Assembly (NCBI GenBank): GCA_038380795.1
Contig: CM076268.1
Span: 29,645,501-29,709,500 of the forward strand
Origin: Pyrocephalus nanus
Lineage: Eukaryota > Chordata > Aves > Passeriformes > Tyrannidae
DNA: 64,000 bases
Direction: 5' to 3'
Shown here: piece by piece, positions 21,832 through 36,200 of the stretch
Layout of the letters: each line of letters begins with the position of its first letter
Numbering within the stretch: position 1 is the first letter of the stretch
Translations under genes and position numbers: made by a program
Notes under the pieces: model-generated
Databases searched by the model: none
Told to the model about the DNA's origin: nothing
The model's input: the letters and a program-made list of their open reading frames with translations, nothing else

Positions 21832-24800
21832 GAGGTGGGTATTTCTGCATTTTGTAAAATGCTGCAAAACATTTGGAAACTTCAGAATCTTTCTACTGTT
21901 TCTGGGGAAAAGCAAACTTAAGTATCTATCTGAGCACATCATTCAGATAATTGCTTGCCACCTGCACTTGCTATCAGGAGTGTTTAATATAATGCCTGAG
22001 TGTGCTAGAAAATGAAGCCACTTTTTTTCCTGTTACAACTTTGATTTTTTTTCAAAGCTGATAGAAAATGAATTTTATGAAAGCTCCTAGGTTAGTTCTA
22101 TTTTACATCATGCATTATCTACCCCATTATGTTTTCTTGCAACCTATTTTTCATTCAACCCATCCAAAATTATAAAACTTAACCATCTCTTTTATAGGTG
22201 ATCTCCGCAGAACTGATACTTGGAACTGCAGTTCCAGTGATCACATTAGCATGTGCAAATCTTCACTTTTTAGGCTTGTGTTGATGAGGCTGCTCGTTTT
22301 AGGGGCTTTAAAATGTAGGGACTTCGCAGTTGCTCTAATGTGGTGCCATGAGAAGTGCACACCCACTCTGCTGTTAGACTGGTATATGGCAGGGTAAAGA
22401 GTTCCTGGTGGCAAAAAGGAGCACCAGGAGAGTTGCAGCTCACATTTAGGTCGGAAGCGATAAAAGAAACCTCCCCGAGTGTATCACTGATTAACCATGA
22501 AAGCGAAAGATTTTTCTTCCTTTGCGTGTAAAGCTACGGTATGTTGAAATTGGCCTCGGTGGGTTAGCACAACACCTTAGATCTCACTGAAGCTTTATCT
22601 GAGGACAGTGACCTGTGAATTATATTTTTAAATCTGCCCCCATGCTTTGAGGTGCTCAGGGGCTCTGTCTGAACTCGTCAGGAGTCGTGAAGCAGCTGTA
22701 TTTCATAAGAGTCTGGAAACTATCCGGGTAACAGCCTCTCAAAACAGCATCGTTCTGGCTGAAATGATAAACTTCATTAGGTCAATATAGCTACACACAC
22801 GAAAGAATTCAAAATGTACTTTTACAAGACTACATTAAAAACATCACATGCTTACAGGCCTTGTAACTAGTAAAGGCTGAGTGCTTATTAAACCTCCTTT
22901 CATCCTCTGAATTATGTAGCTGAAGTAGGTCAGTGTTGTTGACTATTACTCTCTTACTTTTTAACTGAAGAAAAGTTAAACATTTTCACAGTTTAGACAC
23001 TTCAATACTAAATAACTCTGTATTTTACACAGTTCATGGAATTCCAGTAACTTCTGCTTCATTTTTTTGTATTTGAGCACATGATTTCTGGAACTTCAGG
23101 AAGGCAGGTAAAAGACTTGAGGTGAGATTAGCAAGCTAATGATGAATGTTTTATTTCTGTGAATGTTGTGTTCTAAATAACTTTAACTTTTGGAAAGCCC
23201 TTTTTTGAGAAGACACAGGGAGCTGTTGGTGGTGTTCTGAGTGTATTTATCCCAGTTCTTCTCAGTGGTGAATACTGAATCAAATGTAGTACTGGGGATG
23301 GAAGATTTCGTGCATCTTCTGTTGTTTGCACAAAAGCTTAAGGTAGATTAAGTGTTTAGATAAAAGCTGATGGTGGGAGTTAATAAAAACATGTGGAGGT
23401 TTCGTTTTTGTTATTTTTTTGTACCACAGAAAGTTATTTTTTGCATGCATGTGTGAACATGGGATTTTGATGCAGGTTTCTGCAATCTGCTACTTTCTGA
23501 CCTGTTTTAAATTTAAAAGATTAGCTGATAATTCATCTTGAGAGGTGCAAAAGTTTCTGGGAGAAGGATCTTCCTGGCAATAAATGAGAAACATATATGT
23601 AGCTCTACAAGCAATAGAAAGAAGAGAGATCAAACTTTTATAACTGCAGTGTGCTGCACAAACACTTGAGCTGTAAGTACTGAAAGAAGTGACTTTGCAG
23701 AGCCCTGCTTGGTCAAAGCAGGCAGTGACATACCTGGGAATGGCTGCACTGGGGTGGGTCAAGGTCCACCTGGTCCAGAACTATGCTGCCAAGAGCCATT
23801 TCCTCCAGCAGATTACTCAGAGGCTTCCACACAACAGGATTAGCTTTCATTTTGATAGTTATGTTGAGAATAGGGGAAAAAAGATCCACCATTTAATTAT
23901 CTAAATGTCTTCTTTTCTGAGTGCATGTGAGGAGAACACAGCCTGGGTGTCTGCCTGGGGCTGCCCCATGACCCTTCCTGGTGTGTCCATCCCTTTCCAC
24001 CCATTTTGCAAGTGAGGACAAATTTCCATTGCTGCCACAACCCTAACCAAGCTTCTTCAAACCCCTGACTTCTTGGGGGCTTGGGGATCTATGGTCTGTT
24101 TTTCTGGGGTGGAAGTTTGTTTTCTTTTTATGTTTGAAAACGTTAACTTCATTTATTGATCTACCTTAATATTGTCTGAGTAAAATACGTGGGTGAATGT
24201 GGTGTGTTGGGGGAGGCAGTGTTATCCAGTATTCCATGGTATTCCTGTGTTAGTCATACAGTAAAAAAAAGGTGAAACAAATTCTTCAGTGGCTCAGGCC
24301 ACGTGCATTCCTTGATGATACAGGTTGCAACACTCTCTGCATGACTGACTGATGCTCTTGTGGTACAATGCTGGGAAAATGATGAGTGGGTTTTGTTTGT
24401 TTGTTTTCTTTTAAGAAGAAAATTGTTGTTATTGTTATTGAACGGGCCGAGTTTCTTTTAAAGTTCTGCACAAAATCTCCAGAGCTTCCCCTTCCCAACC
24501 AAGGCTGCCCTTGATTTGCTATTGACCCCTGTGGGATGAAGTCATCGGGAGAAAGTTCTTGTTTTCCTGTATCTGTTTTCTTACACAGCCTTGTTGCTTT
24601 ATTAATGTCACCAGAGTAGGCATGTGTTTTCAGTCTGATGACTTGTATTACGTTAGGAAATCCTCCCACAACACAGACCTCTCTAAACGTTGTTTGACTT
24701 ACGGGAACAAGATTGTTCCTGTTGCTCGGGCTGACATTTGTGTGTTGCAGCCACATGCCCTGGGAGACGGGGACAGCTCGATCGCTTTGCTGTTCACAGA

Positions 24801-24916
24801 ATCAAACGAGCAGCAACAAAATAACAAAGCTGTTGTGTGAGAAGGGCTTTTCTGTGTCAAAATGTGTGCCAAGTCAGCTTTGAAGAGGCAGCGCTTCTAT
24901 TATAGAGAGGTGTTTG
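21832..24916. other. Intergenic, no gene recognised
   Basis: AT-rich sequence with no recognisable exon or repeat family. A 156-codon minus-strand frame at 24286-24756 has no similarity I know. The portion at about 22200-22800 has mixed composition with scattered CpGs and could hold conserved regulatory DNA, but nothing in one sequence proves this. Confidence 0.55.
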
Positions 24917-24936
24917 CAGGCAGGCAGGCAGGCAGG
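24917..24936. repeat. (CAGG)5 microsatellite
   Basis: Five CAGG units at the left edge of a CpG-rich cluster. Confidence 0.95.
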
Positions 24937-24942
24937 AGGCTC

Positions 24943-25243
24943 CGGAGAGCCTCGCACGAAAGCGTTCAGGCGGTAGGAGGTGCTTCTGTGTCCGCCAGCC
25001 TGCCTGAAAGAACCGGGACAGGAGCGTCCGATTGGAAAACAAACAGGCACCGACTTCCCATCGTCCTAATGATCCCCATCCACCGAAAGAGAAGGGAAAA
25101 AGTTGGGCAGGGGGAGTATCTGGCATCTCCCCAAGGAATGCAACAATCCCAAGTGTGGTGTGAGAGCGCTTCATGATCGCGCATTGGCACTCGCTCCCCA
25201 CAGCGGCTGCCAGTTTCCCTCCCACGCGTGCTCAGTCTCGGAG
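24943..25243. promoter_or_regulatory. CpG-island-like cluster, possible promoter
   Basis: About 20 CpG dinucleotides in 300 bases, against roughly one per 100 bases in neighbouring sequence. It contains two ATTGG motifs (reverse CCAAT boxes) near 25032 and 25185 and a CGCG pair on each side of 25200. A splice-donor-like GTGAGT lies at 25249-25254. This could be the promoter and first exon of a non-coding transcript, or an enhancer. No TATA box stands out, and the 104- and 132-codon frames across it are unrecognised. Confidence 0.35.
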
Positions 25244-25254
25244 GTAATGTGAGT

Positions 25255-28200
25255 CTGGTTGCTGGACAGTTAATCAACTGCAGGAAAATTAACATTTTGG
25301 AGACTGTTCCTCTGTTGCGAGGTGCTCGCTGTTTAACACAACGCAGTTCACTGCCACGTATCACATACTTGCAGGACCCTGCTGGCTGCCTGCTCTGTTG
25401 GCTTTTGGTTTTGGCTGGGGTTTAGCGTCTCTTCTGGTGTTGAATTTCTCCTGTTGCCATTACTGAAGGGAGGATGGGCTATGCCGTGCCATTGAAGGCA
25501 TCTGAGTGCTGCCCTGGCTACCCTGGCTTTCTCCAGGACTGCACACCCTCGGCAGAGCAGTGTCCTGCTGTCCCTGGGTAATCTGCGTGCACCTGGGAGA
25601 AAGGCTTGCAATGTGGAGACCTTGTGAGACTGTTCGGAGAGAGGATGATGGAGAGGTGAAGGACCACCTGCTGAGGGGTGCACGGGTGTGTCTTACGGTG
25701 ATTTCTGTGCAAACGGGAGGCTGTGAAGATTTTTGCTAACAATGGCCGTGAGCCTGCAGGCGTGGAGCCAACGTGCCCTCCTGTGGCAGACTCCGCCCTT
25801 GAGGACAAGGATCCCTGTGCGGGAAGGCTTCCCAAAAAGAGCCTGACCTCAGTGGCGATGTTCCCTTGAGGGCAGAGCTGTGGACAAACACAGGCCAGCC
25901 CTGGAGAAGACAGGAAAGGAAGTCTGCATGCCAGTCTAGCACCTTCGGTTGTCTGCACCCGACAGCAGTCTGAGTGAAAGCCAACCCACCCCTAAAAAGA
26001 GCTCGAAGTCATTCTTTTGCTATGATGAAATATATATATATAAAAATTTGCTCTGAAAAATAACTCCCTGAAGACGCATGTGAAGTGTTTTGCTCTTTGC
26101 TGCCTCGAGTTTGGGTAACAGTTGTGCTGTCCCCTTCCAGTGAGGGTGATGTAGGGAGAGGTATGTACGTGATGTATGTAAGTTCTACATCAGCAGTTCT
26201 GTGCCTTTGGGATGTGTTGTTGCCCAGTGTGGCCCAATCCAGGGACCCTGTGCTCTGGCCCAGCTCACGTGTTTTGCTCTGAAAGGGCTCAGTTGGCTCT
26301 ATCCCACTGGCCGGTACGTGTGTACAACTGTTGTAATTTTTTTGCTCAAGCTTTAGCCTTGGTTTGCTTTTATAATTTAAATAACTGTATAAAATATGAA
26401 AAAAAAATATAGAAGAATGTGCGTCCTGTGATTTAATATCCAAAAGAGACTGCAAATGATACACCCTGACTCTTAAGAAGGATTTTTCATGTTTGCTTTG
26501 CTCAGATAGAAATCTCCATTACATAACCTTTTGCTAAGTCATTTAAATACTCTTGTTTTTCAGCTCCATGACATTTGTAAAATGTACCAGTAGTCTTGTT
26601 TGCTCATTTGCAGCTTCTTACAGGGCTTAGCACTCTGCCAGCCTTCCTTTGCTCAGGCACTGATCTCTGTCTTGGTAAAACACCCACAAATTCATCATTG
26701 GAAACATGTCATGGACTGAAGTTGCTCTTATGAAAGGTGGTTTTTTTGGTTGTTTTTTTTTTTAATGTGGAGTGACTTTAGGAACATAAGGAGAAAACAT
26801 TCACAGAGCATATAATTTCACTGACCTTCATCTTCAGAACAGCTCTTTCTGTGCACTGGGGAATGACTGGAGAAGCTCAGCCAGCCCAAAAAGCTGGTTG
26901 ATGTTGAGCAGTGGGGACAGTGCGGCCAGAGCATTGTGCTCTGGGGTTACACTCACAGACCAGAGAAGGAAGCCACAGTTTGGAAAACAGCAGAGGCATG
27001 TGGCTGGGAGAGGTATGCAATTCTGGGCTTGTCCAGAAACAACTGAGGTAAGGTTTTAGAGGGATAATTTTGCGAAAGGAAATCGCTCTCCTCCCACCCA
27101 TCACACGCAGACAGGCAGATGCAGGGAGGGGTGGCCAGACAGAGGCAAAGGAGGGGGGGATGTTTTGTACTGACACTGCATCGGCGTTGTCTGGAGAGCA
27201 GCAGAGACTTTGTCACTGTTTCAAAATAAACAGAGGGCTTTGGACACAAGAGAAAAAACAGCAGCTCCTCAAGAAGATGTTGAGCTCTGCCGTCAGCAGA
27301 GCTGCACTCTCACCACAGGAAGAGCGAAGCTTTACCCCATCTTTCAGTGAGAACTGTGGAGAGTAACTCTATTTTGTGGCATTGGATTGCTGGCCAGGCA
27401 AATGAGGAGTCTCGGGGGTCTGAGCTACTGCCCATCTGGGTCTCCTCAGCCCCTGGGGGCCACTTGCCTCTCTAGACAAAAGCACCACGATGCTTTTGAG
27501 GAAGGACAGCACGTGACCTCGCTTCTATGCTCTATGATAAAAACCACTATAAAGTCACTATGGTTCTTTCCACCTTTAAGAAACAAATGGAAAATTCAGT
27601 GGGGAAAAAATATACTTGTTAGGGTGTTAACCTTTCCTTACCAATGAAACTGGTGAGCCAAAATACAGTCCCACTTCAATTTACCATCTTGTGCTTTGTT
27701 TTATCAGGTACTTTTATGTCTTAATATTTGTCTGAGGTGACTCTCTAAGGTCCTGTCAGTAAAGCAGACATTACTGCAGCCAGCTGAGAAGTGCAGGATC
27801 TTGAGCTCAGCAGGGCTGCTCCCGCCTTGGGGAAAATGCCCCATCACGCTCCTCCTTACCAATGCTGGCCTGTAACAGCTTTCCTGGTGTTGGGTGCTGA
27901 GATTTGTTGATGTTTGGCCTTTCTCAAAGTAAAGCTTCTTGCTGAGCTGCTCTGCTTATTGCAAAAATGTAAATCTTGCCCTGTGACTCCCCTGTGCTTG
28001 AGCTCTCCTCTCTGCCCCTATTCTCCAGCAGACCAGGGCTGGCCAAGGTCTGTTGGACTATTGATTGTTAGGGGGTTTTTTAAATTATTTTTCCATCACA
28101 AGGCTGCAGGCACAGCATTGCTTGGCATTGATTTCTGACAGCACCACAAAGGATGTTGTGAGGTGTTGTGTTTGCAGAGCTGGCTCTTCTGTGGGGGAGA

Positions 28201-31200
28201 GCTGAGCCCCTGCCCTGCAGAGCTGCACCTCTCTGTTCCCCAATGCCAGAGGGGAAAGCACGGGGGGAGAGGGCTGATGGAAGAGGGGAAGGGCAGCACC
28301 CATTGAGTGGCTGATGAAAACACACTTCTGGGCTCTCTTGACCTCTGACTGCAGAAACTTGGAGTTTGCAGAATCACAGAACCCACTTCTCCATCTGCTC
28401 CAAGAAAAATACTCTGCTGCCTCAGTACTCAACTGGGGCTGGGTTTGTTCAGCACTTCAAGGCAAAGCAGCCGTGAATGGCACATCATAAAGCATGCTGT
28501 TTCTGAAGAATTTGACCCCAAATATTTTGGGTCATGCAAAGGTCTGTTCTCCTTTTACCATTATGCCCCATCTATCTAAAACTGCACTCACACTTCCAAT
28601 ATTTGTCTGCCTGAATAATTTCTAATGGGTCCAGGACTCTTGCAGCTAAGGCTGCTGTTCAGGCTACAGGGCTGTGTGTTCCTGCCATCCACGTTTCAGT
28701 TGGAGAAAAACACAGCTTTGCAAAGTGTTGGATCTAGGTCTGGACACGAAATTTAGTATTTTAGTGCTTTTTATCCAGCCTATGGGATACACAGAACACA
28801 ACACTGGTAAAGGATTTTAACTGATGCAGAGTTGAGAAAATCTGGGAGTTCAATCTGAGCTCTCTGAAAAGTTTCCAGCTCTGGTTGCATCCCAGGGCTG
28901 TAAATGGAAGTCACAGGTCAGGGATAGTGCAGCAGCAAGAGCCATAACCTACAGGCTTTTGAGCTTAGAGCAAGTGACAGAGGTGCAGGCAAGAGCTTGC
29001 CACTGGCTTTTGTGTCCCCAGCAAACACAAAGTCGTGGTCTTGGGAGGAGTATGTGGTGGAAAGCTAATGTCAAAAGGAAAATACTCTCCCTGCTCTCCT
29101 CCTTTCCTTAAGCCCTTCCCGGGGGCTGGTATTTGCAGAAGTGCAAGGCAGAGTTTTTGCTGTAGGATTGGGGTGATTTGTGAAGGCACAGAGGCTGCCA
29201 GGAACACACACCTGCTGTTCCCAGGGAGAGGGGCAAATCTTCCAGGGCTCTTTCTTTAAATCCTGTGGAGCGATGGATCCCCTACCAGCATTTACAGATT
29301 AAAGGAAGATTCAAATCTGAGACCTATTCAAGCATTTATTCAAGTCCTTTCAGCAAAAGTCAAACATGTGCTTCTTCTTTCTTACATCCCTATTGCAATA
29401 ATTCAGGGTCCCTATGTAATAAAAGGCAAATTAGTTTACCAAGTCCCAGGGAACACCCATGTGTACAAAAGACCTCTCTCTTGTTTCTTTTAATACATCT
29501 CATGTGCCATTTACACCACTTTTTTTCCCCACTTTCCTGGTGGCATTCTGACAAGGTGAATTTACCTGAAAAGAAATGAGATAAAATGTGTAACTAATGG
29601 CTATAAGGTTGTTTGTGGGGTTTTTTCCCTGTAAAGCAGGAAATTTAAAAAAAAAAAAAAAATCTGTTCTGAGTTCTTCTGCTTAGGTGTGAAATTTGCC
29701 AGACAGCTTTCAAGCCATGTAGGCACTTAACTCGCAGGAAGAAGTGGGATTTGTCTCCATAGTAATGAAATCACTTTTTTTAGAAGGTGTTGGTGCTACA
29801 AGATAAGAGGTTTTTCTTATCCAAGTGTGCTTTTTCCATTGCTTTATCATTCTTATCATAAAGTAACCTAAGAGGCAACAGAATAGAATTTAATGATGCA
29901 TTTAATAAGCTACCAAAAGTTTTTATATTTGAAAAGCCCGAACAAAGCAAACCTCAAAAATGAAAACAAACCACCCCCAGCAAAACCGAGAATTTAGGCT
30001 TGAATTTTTTTCCTCCCTTCAGCTCAGCCTAAGCTTCCTGGTGTCCATTTCCAAAACAGCGTGGTCAGTGCATGTTTGGAGAAGGATGGCTTGACTGAAC
30101 CATTGATATGAAATTTCAGCATTTCAAACTAACAGAAATTGCAGAGCCATGACTGGTGGTTTGTGTTTGTTGGCTTTTTTTGATGGAGACTTTTCAAATT
30201 GACATGCATGCAAATTCATGTATTGTTTTGAAATTAAAGTGAAACAAAACGTGGGAACTGAGACACACAGAAGCTTTTCTCTGCTTAAAATCTCTACTGA
30301 GTGTCTCTTCACAAGCTGGGAATGGGCTCTTACCAGGCAGATTTTTGTTCCCGAGGAGCAGCATCATCAAAATATTTGCATTTGCCTTTCAATCTGAGTC
30401 ACTAAGATAAATAGGAGCTTGATTAAGTGGGGCTGCTTGTTCCTTGCACAACCACTTGAAAGATGCGAGGGCCTGTAAACACACAACAGGTCCTGAAGGG
30501 GGGATGTGAGGAACTTAAACCCACTTACACAGACCTCAGTGGTGCATTTTGTTGGAGCTGCACTTGCTGCAGGTGTGCCTGTGCTTTCCACCCTGAGCAG
30601 CAGCAGCAGCTCCTGAGCAGACAGGCCTTTCCTAAGGACTAAACTTTGGAAGCAAACCAGCTTTGGAGCAGCTGCATCCAGTGTGGGAGCACTGGAATTG
30701 TATCAGTAAACACGAGTTAGCCTGAGCTGTGGTGCAGGACTGAGTACAGTGGTGGTGCTGTTTGTGAAGCCTCAGAGTGACTCTGGAGCTTGAGAGCTCT
30801 TCTTGCTTGAGATTTTTCGGACTTGTGCACTGCAGTAATGTGTTAATCTCACAGCTTCTAAAAACATGTACAGTTAACAATGAAAACATGCTGGTCTTTG
30901 AGGTAAACTTGCTGCACCTCCAGAAATTATGTCAAGGCTGGAACAAATTCCCATGTTATCATCCAGGACAGTTTTATTGTCATTCATAATGTAGCTGAGT
31001 GTGAAAAACACTGTATTTCTTCAGGACTTTGGTATAAATTTCTATAGTGTATTTGGCTTCCTTTGAAATACTTTGCATAATTGAAATTGTATAAGCCTCT
31101 TCTAAAAATGAAAAAGACAGCTACACAAAAAACCTAAATGTGAATATTCTGTGCATTTTTCTCAAACACACACACACACACAAATCTGGTCCATTTGTTT

Positions 31201-33003
31201 TTTATCCAGTTTTCCCCATACCTTGGGGAAATTTTATGGACCTGCATGCACTAGGAAGAAATTATATCCCTAGGATAAGGAATAAGTTATTTACAGATGT
31301 CTCAATAGCAGTTGTTTCTTGGTTCTTAGGAAAACCCATTAGAAGTATATTTTTAGGAAAAAATAAATGTGAACACTCTAAAGTGGCCAGGTTTACATAC
31401 AGTATTTAAAGCCTTAGAGAAAGAAGTGAGTGAAATTTAATCTTATAATCAAACCCAAGCTTGCCAAGGTAGATTTTGCTTAGAGGAGGGAATTGATGGC
31501 CATAGCCTTGGTGACTGCCACGTCCCTGGTGGAGGGAGCCAGGGAGGCTGTGCCTGACCAGAGCAGCTGCTTTGCCTTCCTGCTTTTGGGGAAAACCCTC
31601 CCTGGTGGGTGAGCTTGGCTTTTGTGATTGTCCCTTCAGGCAGCTGTGGGAATCCGGGAAGTTATGCAGCTCAGTCAGTCTTTTCTTCCACTGCAAACTC
31701 AAAAATCCCATGATAACACTCGAGCAGAGCCGAAGTGCTGCCCTTTAAAGAAAGGCTCTTTCCTTGGAATACGGAAACCAGCCCAAAGTGTTCGGTGGCT
31801 TTGGACGCTGGGTGTGGTGTAGCACTGATCCGCTGGTGAGGCAGAGAACTGCAGTCGTCCAGAGAGGTAGTTTCCAGCCAAGGATTCATCCAGATGAGGA
31901 GTAAAAGTCCAACAGGCAAGTAAGTGAGATCCAGTAAGGAGAGTGCTGAAGGCGTTGCAGTTCCTATCATGCTGCTGATGTTCTGTGAATCGGTGCCAAA
32001 GGCTTTGGAGCATAGGCTGGGAATGCAAAACCCGTCGCTGAGAGCAGAATTAGTCAGGAAAAATGCTTGTGTTAAATGTATGGTAAGCCCCTAAAGCTCA
32101 CATAGAGTTTAGGCCAGCAGAAGCCTCTTTCATAACCCTAGAAAATGCATTTTAAAGTTAGGGGGAAATATAGTATTTGTTTCCCATTTATCTGTTTCTG
32201 TATTTTCTCATTTTCTTCTACCTAGAAAATGAATTTCCCAAAATATGAAATTTTTCCCCCTTTGACTTTCTGCTGTGACCACAGAAGTTCTGTAACTCTG
32301 ACAGGAAACCTGTTTTCACGGACTTCCCAATCTGTACCCAGCTCAGGCACTGCCTCGGCTGCAGTTCAGCAGTAAACCAGTCTCCAGATGTTTGGGGCTG
32401 GTACTAATGGCTGAGTTCACCCATTTGTTCTCCAATTATGTGCCTTTTGGGCTGCTGAGTGTTCTTTGACAGACAGCCCAATACTGGCAGCCTGGCTACT
32501 GACCGCGAGGTCGATGACAGCTGCGAGGGCTCACGCTCACAGATCCATATTTCGGAGATGGGCATGTGCTACAGGAAGTGTCAGACCTTGCATACACAAA
32601 TCAGCACGTTTCAGCAATGTTAGCTGGTGACCTTGGACACAATAATCATTAAAATAAGGCAACAGTAGCTGCCCAGTTTCTGAGTTACTTGGCTATAGCA
32701 TCACCCTGTGCACTGGGCTGTAATTTGCTGTCTGCTGTCACAGCCAGATTGTCTTCGCTGTCGCTGTTTTCTGACTGACAGAGTGCCAGTTGATTCCCTG
32801 TTTCCCAGATGCCTCAGTCTAGGCAATATCCCACACAAGCCCTGTTTCATTAGCTCTGCCATCTTGAGGTCTTTCTCTCATTTCCAGCAGCTCCTTGGAT
32901 ACTTAGCACCATCTCTAGAATGGAATCTCTCCTGAGTCAGGACCTAAGCTTGCTTTGTCAAAGCTCTGGTAGATATTAGGAGGACTCTGGTTTATGATTA
33001 CAC
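25255..33003. other. Intergenic, no gene recognised
   Basis: About 7.7 kb without a recognisable exon. Contents are a TATATA-rich patch near 26029-26042, a 16-base A run at 29647-29662, a (CA)8 run at 31166-31182 and otherwise unique-looking sequence. Frames such as 25518-25958 and 26009-26464 on the minus strand have no known similarity. Confidence 0.55.
31166..31182. repeat. (CA)8 microsatellite
   Basis: Seventeen bases of alternating A and C in an AT-rich setting. Confidence 0.9.
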
Positions 33004-33109
33004 TTTTTTTTTTTTTTTCCCCTGAAGCTCTGTGGCCTGCCTTGTATCAATTTAACTACATTTCAGAGCAAGCCAACTTAATTAATGGTTTCCCTCGGGA
33101 TATCAAACA

Positions 33110-33225
33110 GCAGTGTATCAGATTTCTTACTGAAATCCATAAACATTAAATTATCTCCAATTCATTTCTTCAGTCTTTAACTTTTCCACTTTCTTTTTAA
33201 AAAATAGACTCAAGCTTGTTTGCCA
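33110..33225 (-). mobile_element. Possible ancient CR1 fragment (reverse-transcriptase region, minus strand)
   Basis: The run from TTCTTACTGAAATCCATAAA to GACTCAAGCTTGTTTGCC follows, with many changes, the antisense reading of the CR1 reverse-transcriptase region that I recall (TTACTGAAATC..., then a bridge of similar length, then ATCAGGTTGGT...). It is very diverged, with no open frame. The assignment is weak and the borders are guesses. Confidence 0.3.
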
Positions 33226-36200
33226 ATATTTTCACTTAATATTTAATGAACATATGTTGTGTTCCTGTGAAGATACAAATCACCTTGACCTTGTTTTCAA
33301 TTATCATTTCATGCTCAGAGCTCAAGAAGTGCTACATCAGTGGCTGAAAATCCACTTTTCATGTGAGACTTTGGAAATTTTAATTCCTATTTGCCAAATG
33401 ACCAGTTTTTCTTCTGCCTTACAGCAGCCCTCTCTCAGGGAGCCTACTAAGCAGGGAAGGGTTGCCCTTAGACTCCTTAAAAATAATGATTTACTGCTGA
33501 AAAACATTCTGCACCAATTTCCCTCTCTGCTGTTGTTATGCCAGTTGTGCTGCCGAAGTGGAGGGGAGAGAGATGTGTTGGGAGTGAGGGTCATGCTGAA
33601 AGCTGCACCATCACACTGGGGATGCTCTCACAGAGGCACTGGGGTGGTGACAGACTGCAAAGCCAAGGCTAAGAAATAAAGGAGGGATACTGAGTTGAAA
33701 AAGCAGCACCAGGGTGCAGAGTTTAGGTTTCTTAGGAAGTGGGACAGCGTTTGGAGTAACTGTTCTCAAGAAAGATGGGCTTAACCGAGTCAAGCCTGGT
33801 TGGCTCTAGTTATTCTGGTGGCATTATACATTTCCAAGGTTTAGATGCATTTCTTTTTCAAACTGGAAAAGCCACTGTGCATGGAAAACTTCAAAAATCT
33901 GAGTGGCACATCACAAGCAGGTGAAATAATGAAAATCCTGTAATCCAGGATTAAAAATGACAGAGGATAATAAATTTGTGAAGGAATAGCAAAGTATATT
34001 ACAAGTAAATAGCCCCTGGTAACGACAGCACACAAAATTAGACAAGAAACAAATACTGCACATACAAACAAACAAAAAAATACAGTGCATGAAAAGAAAT
34101 ACATGGTCTAAGTCAGAATATAAACATAAAAGTTACATCAAAAGCTTGGTAGAAGTGGAATGCTGTAATAAAAGAACCAAATCATACAGGCAAAAGAGCT
34201 CACACCATGAGAAGTCAAATTTACTAAGCTAGCAGTTTTTGAAGGTGGTCCCAGGAACAAAACTACCTACTTCATACAGTGTCTTTGAATGGGTAGATGT
34301 TCCTGTAAGTGCTTCAGCACATGTGCATGCAGGTACTAAGCTGTTGTAGCATAACATGATTCTGGTTTGGGTTTTTTACCGCATTAATAAACACAAATAG
34401 ATGAAACTGGAACAAGGGGTAAACAAATGACCAGAAGATGATCTCCATTGAGAATCCAGAGCAATCCACTGCTTCATCAACTCGTGGCTGTGTGGGAAAA
34501 CATATGACTAGTGAGGGATGAAGTTTGCTGAAGGTGTCATTTGGGATGGTTCGAGCAGGTGTTACACAGGGATTATTCAGAGTGGGAGGACCGTGGTTCT
34601 TACCATTCTGAGCAGCTCAATAAGAAAAGGGCAGGGACCTCATAACCAAAGAAACTGAATTTTAATTTCAATAGCAGAAGGAAACAGCTCCAGCCATGCT
34701 AACACAGGGATGGGCTCCAAACGAGCTACTGCCTTTTAGGAAGGAGTGAGTAAGGTTGTTATGGAAACTTGTTTGAAACTGCCTGCTCAGTGCCATTAAT
34801 GAAGATATCCCATGAAGATTTTTTCCCTGCTGTCAACACATAGGATTTTCCTTATAAAATGTCTCTAGTGTCAAGTAAAGGATCCTGCTATTGCTAATGA
34901 GTAAAATAAATGAAGTGCATTATCCATCCCTTTCACTTCTCATCATAATAGTCTGGCATTTGGAAGTGTGTGTGCATTCCTATTTTAAAACATGTCATCT
35001 TAGTTTGAGTTTTTACTTAGTTTCTAGTGTAAAGGTTTTTCTCTGAATTTTCTCAAAAGCTTTCTGTCAGAATTTTCTTTTAATCTGCTTGCATATAATT
35101 TCCTTAGTGTTGGAAACCTTCACTTCCTCTGCGTCAGGGATTTACTTAATTCAATGGAGATCCAGTGCTGTTTTAATGCAGCTGAGGTGATGAATAGTTT
35201 GCAAAGTGGGTGGCATTTGGAGAGTCTCTTGAAATAATTTTTGATTTTGTTTTATATATGCACTAGTTATCTATGGTAGATATTCACAGCTCTTCTCTTT
35301 GCTCAGTTTTCTCTTGACATTAGTAGGCTTGCGTGCAGTTGGAGAATTACACCTGAAACAGTTATTTAGTGAGAACAGTAAACTGATTTCATAAAAGTTT
35401 AATTTCTGAAGAATTAGTTCTTTAATAACTTTCATTCAGAGATTGACTGCAGGGTGTTTAAAATCAAGTTCTCTTAAATAATCAGAAAAGAACCTTGTGG
35501 TACAAAAACCTCTTGACATCTCCCTCATGACTTATACCATTTATTTACTATAAAAAAAAATTAATTTTTGCAGTATTGTAATATGGATATGAATATTTAA
35601 ATTGTGCTGGGAGTCCTGAACAGAGCAGAAGGAAGGAACTCTTCTGCAGTAGCATTCAAACTGAGAATCGTTTAGGAAAATAATTAAACCACGGTAAATC
35701 TCCATCTTTCTTTCTTGGCTCAGTGCACACGCAGTGAAACCACTGCCCCCACATTCCAGCTCACTTTTGCTAACCCAACTGCTGGGTGGGTGAAATTTAT
35801 CTCCTCAAGGAGCTGCTTTTGGGATTTGTGCCCAAGAGCAGCTGACCAGGTGCCCAAGAAGTGGGGCCCACCACAGTGCGGAAAGCAAAAGGGAGCAGGT
35901 TCTTTTGCTTTATGAAATTCAATCACCAAAGTGAACTGTAAAACAGTTTTTTGTGATTGAACAAGAGGTCTATCTGCATACAGAAGTGTTCATATTCAGA
36001 TGCATTTCATACAGAAGTATTACACAACATACAAGCTTTTCCCTCTTACTGCTCAGATATTCATTTAGCAGATTTGTTTCCTGCAAATTTGTTCACTCTG
36101 TTGACCACACAGACACATTTGCTATTCTGTACTGAGCTGATCCACATTTAAAAAACCCTCAGAGGGCTTTTCACTGGCGTTGCTTTTCTTTAATGCTTTG

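Noticed and set aside
24286..24756. 156-codon minus-strand frame
   Set aside because: No similarity recognised, no start or splice context, ordinary base composition.
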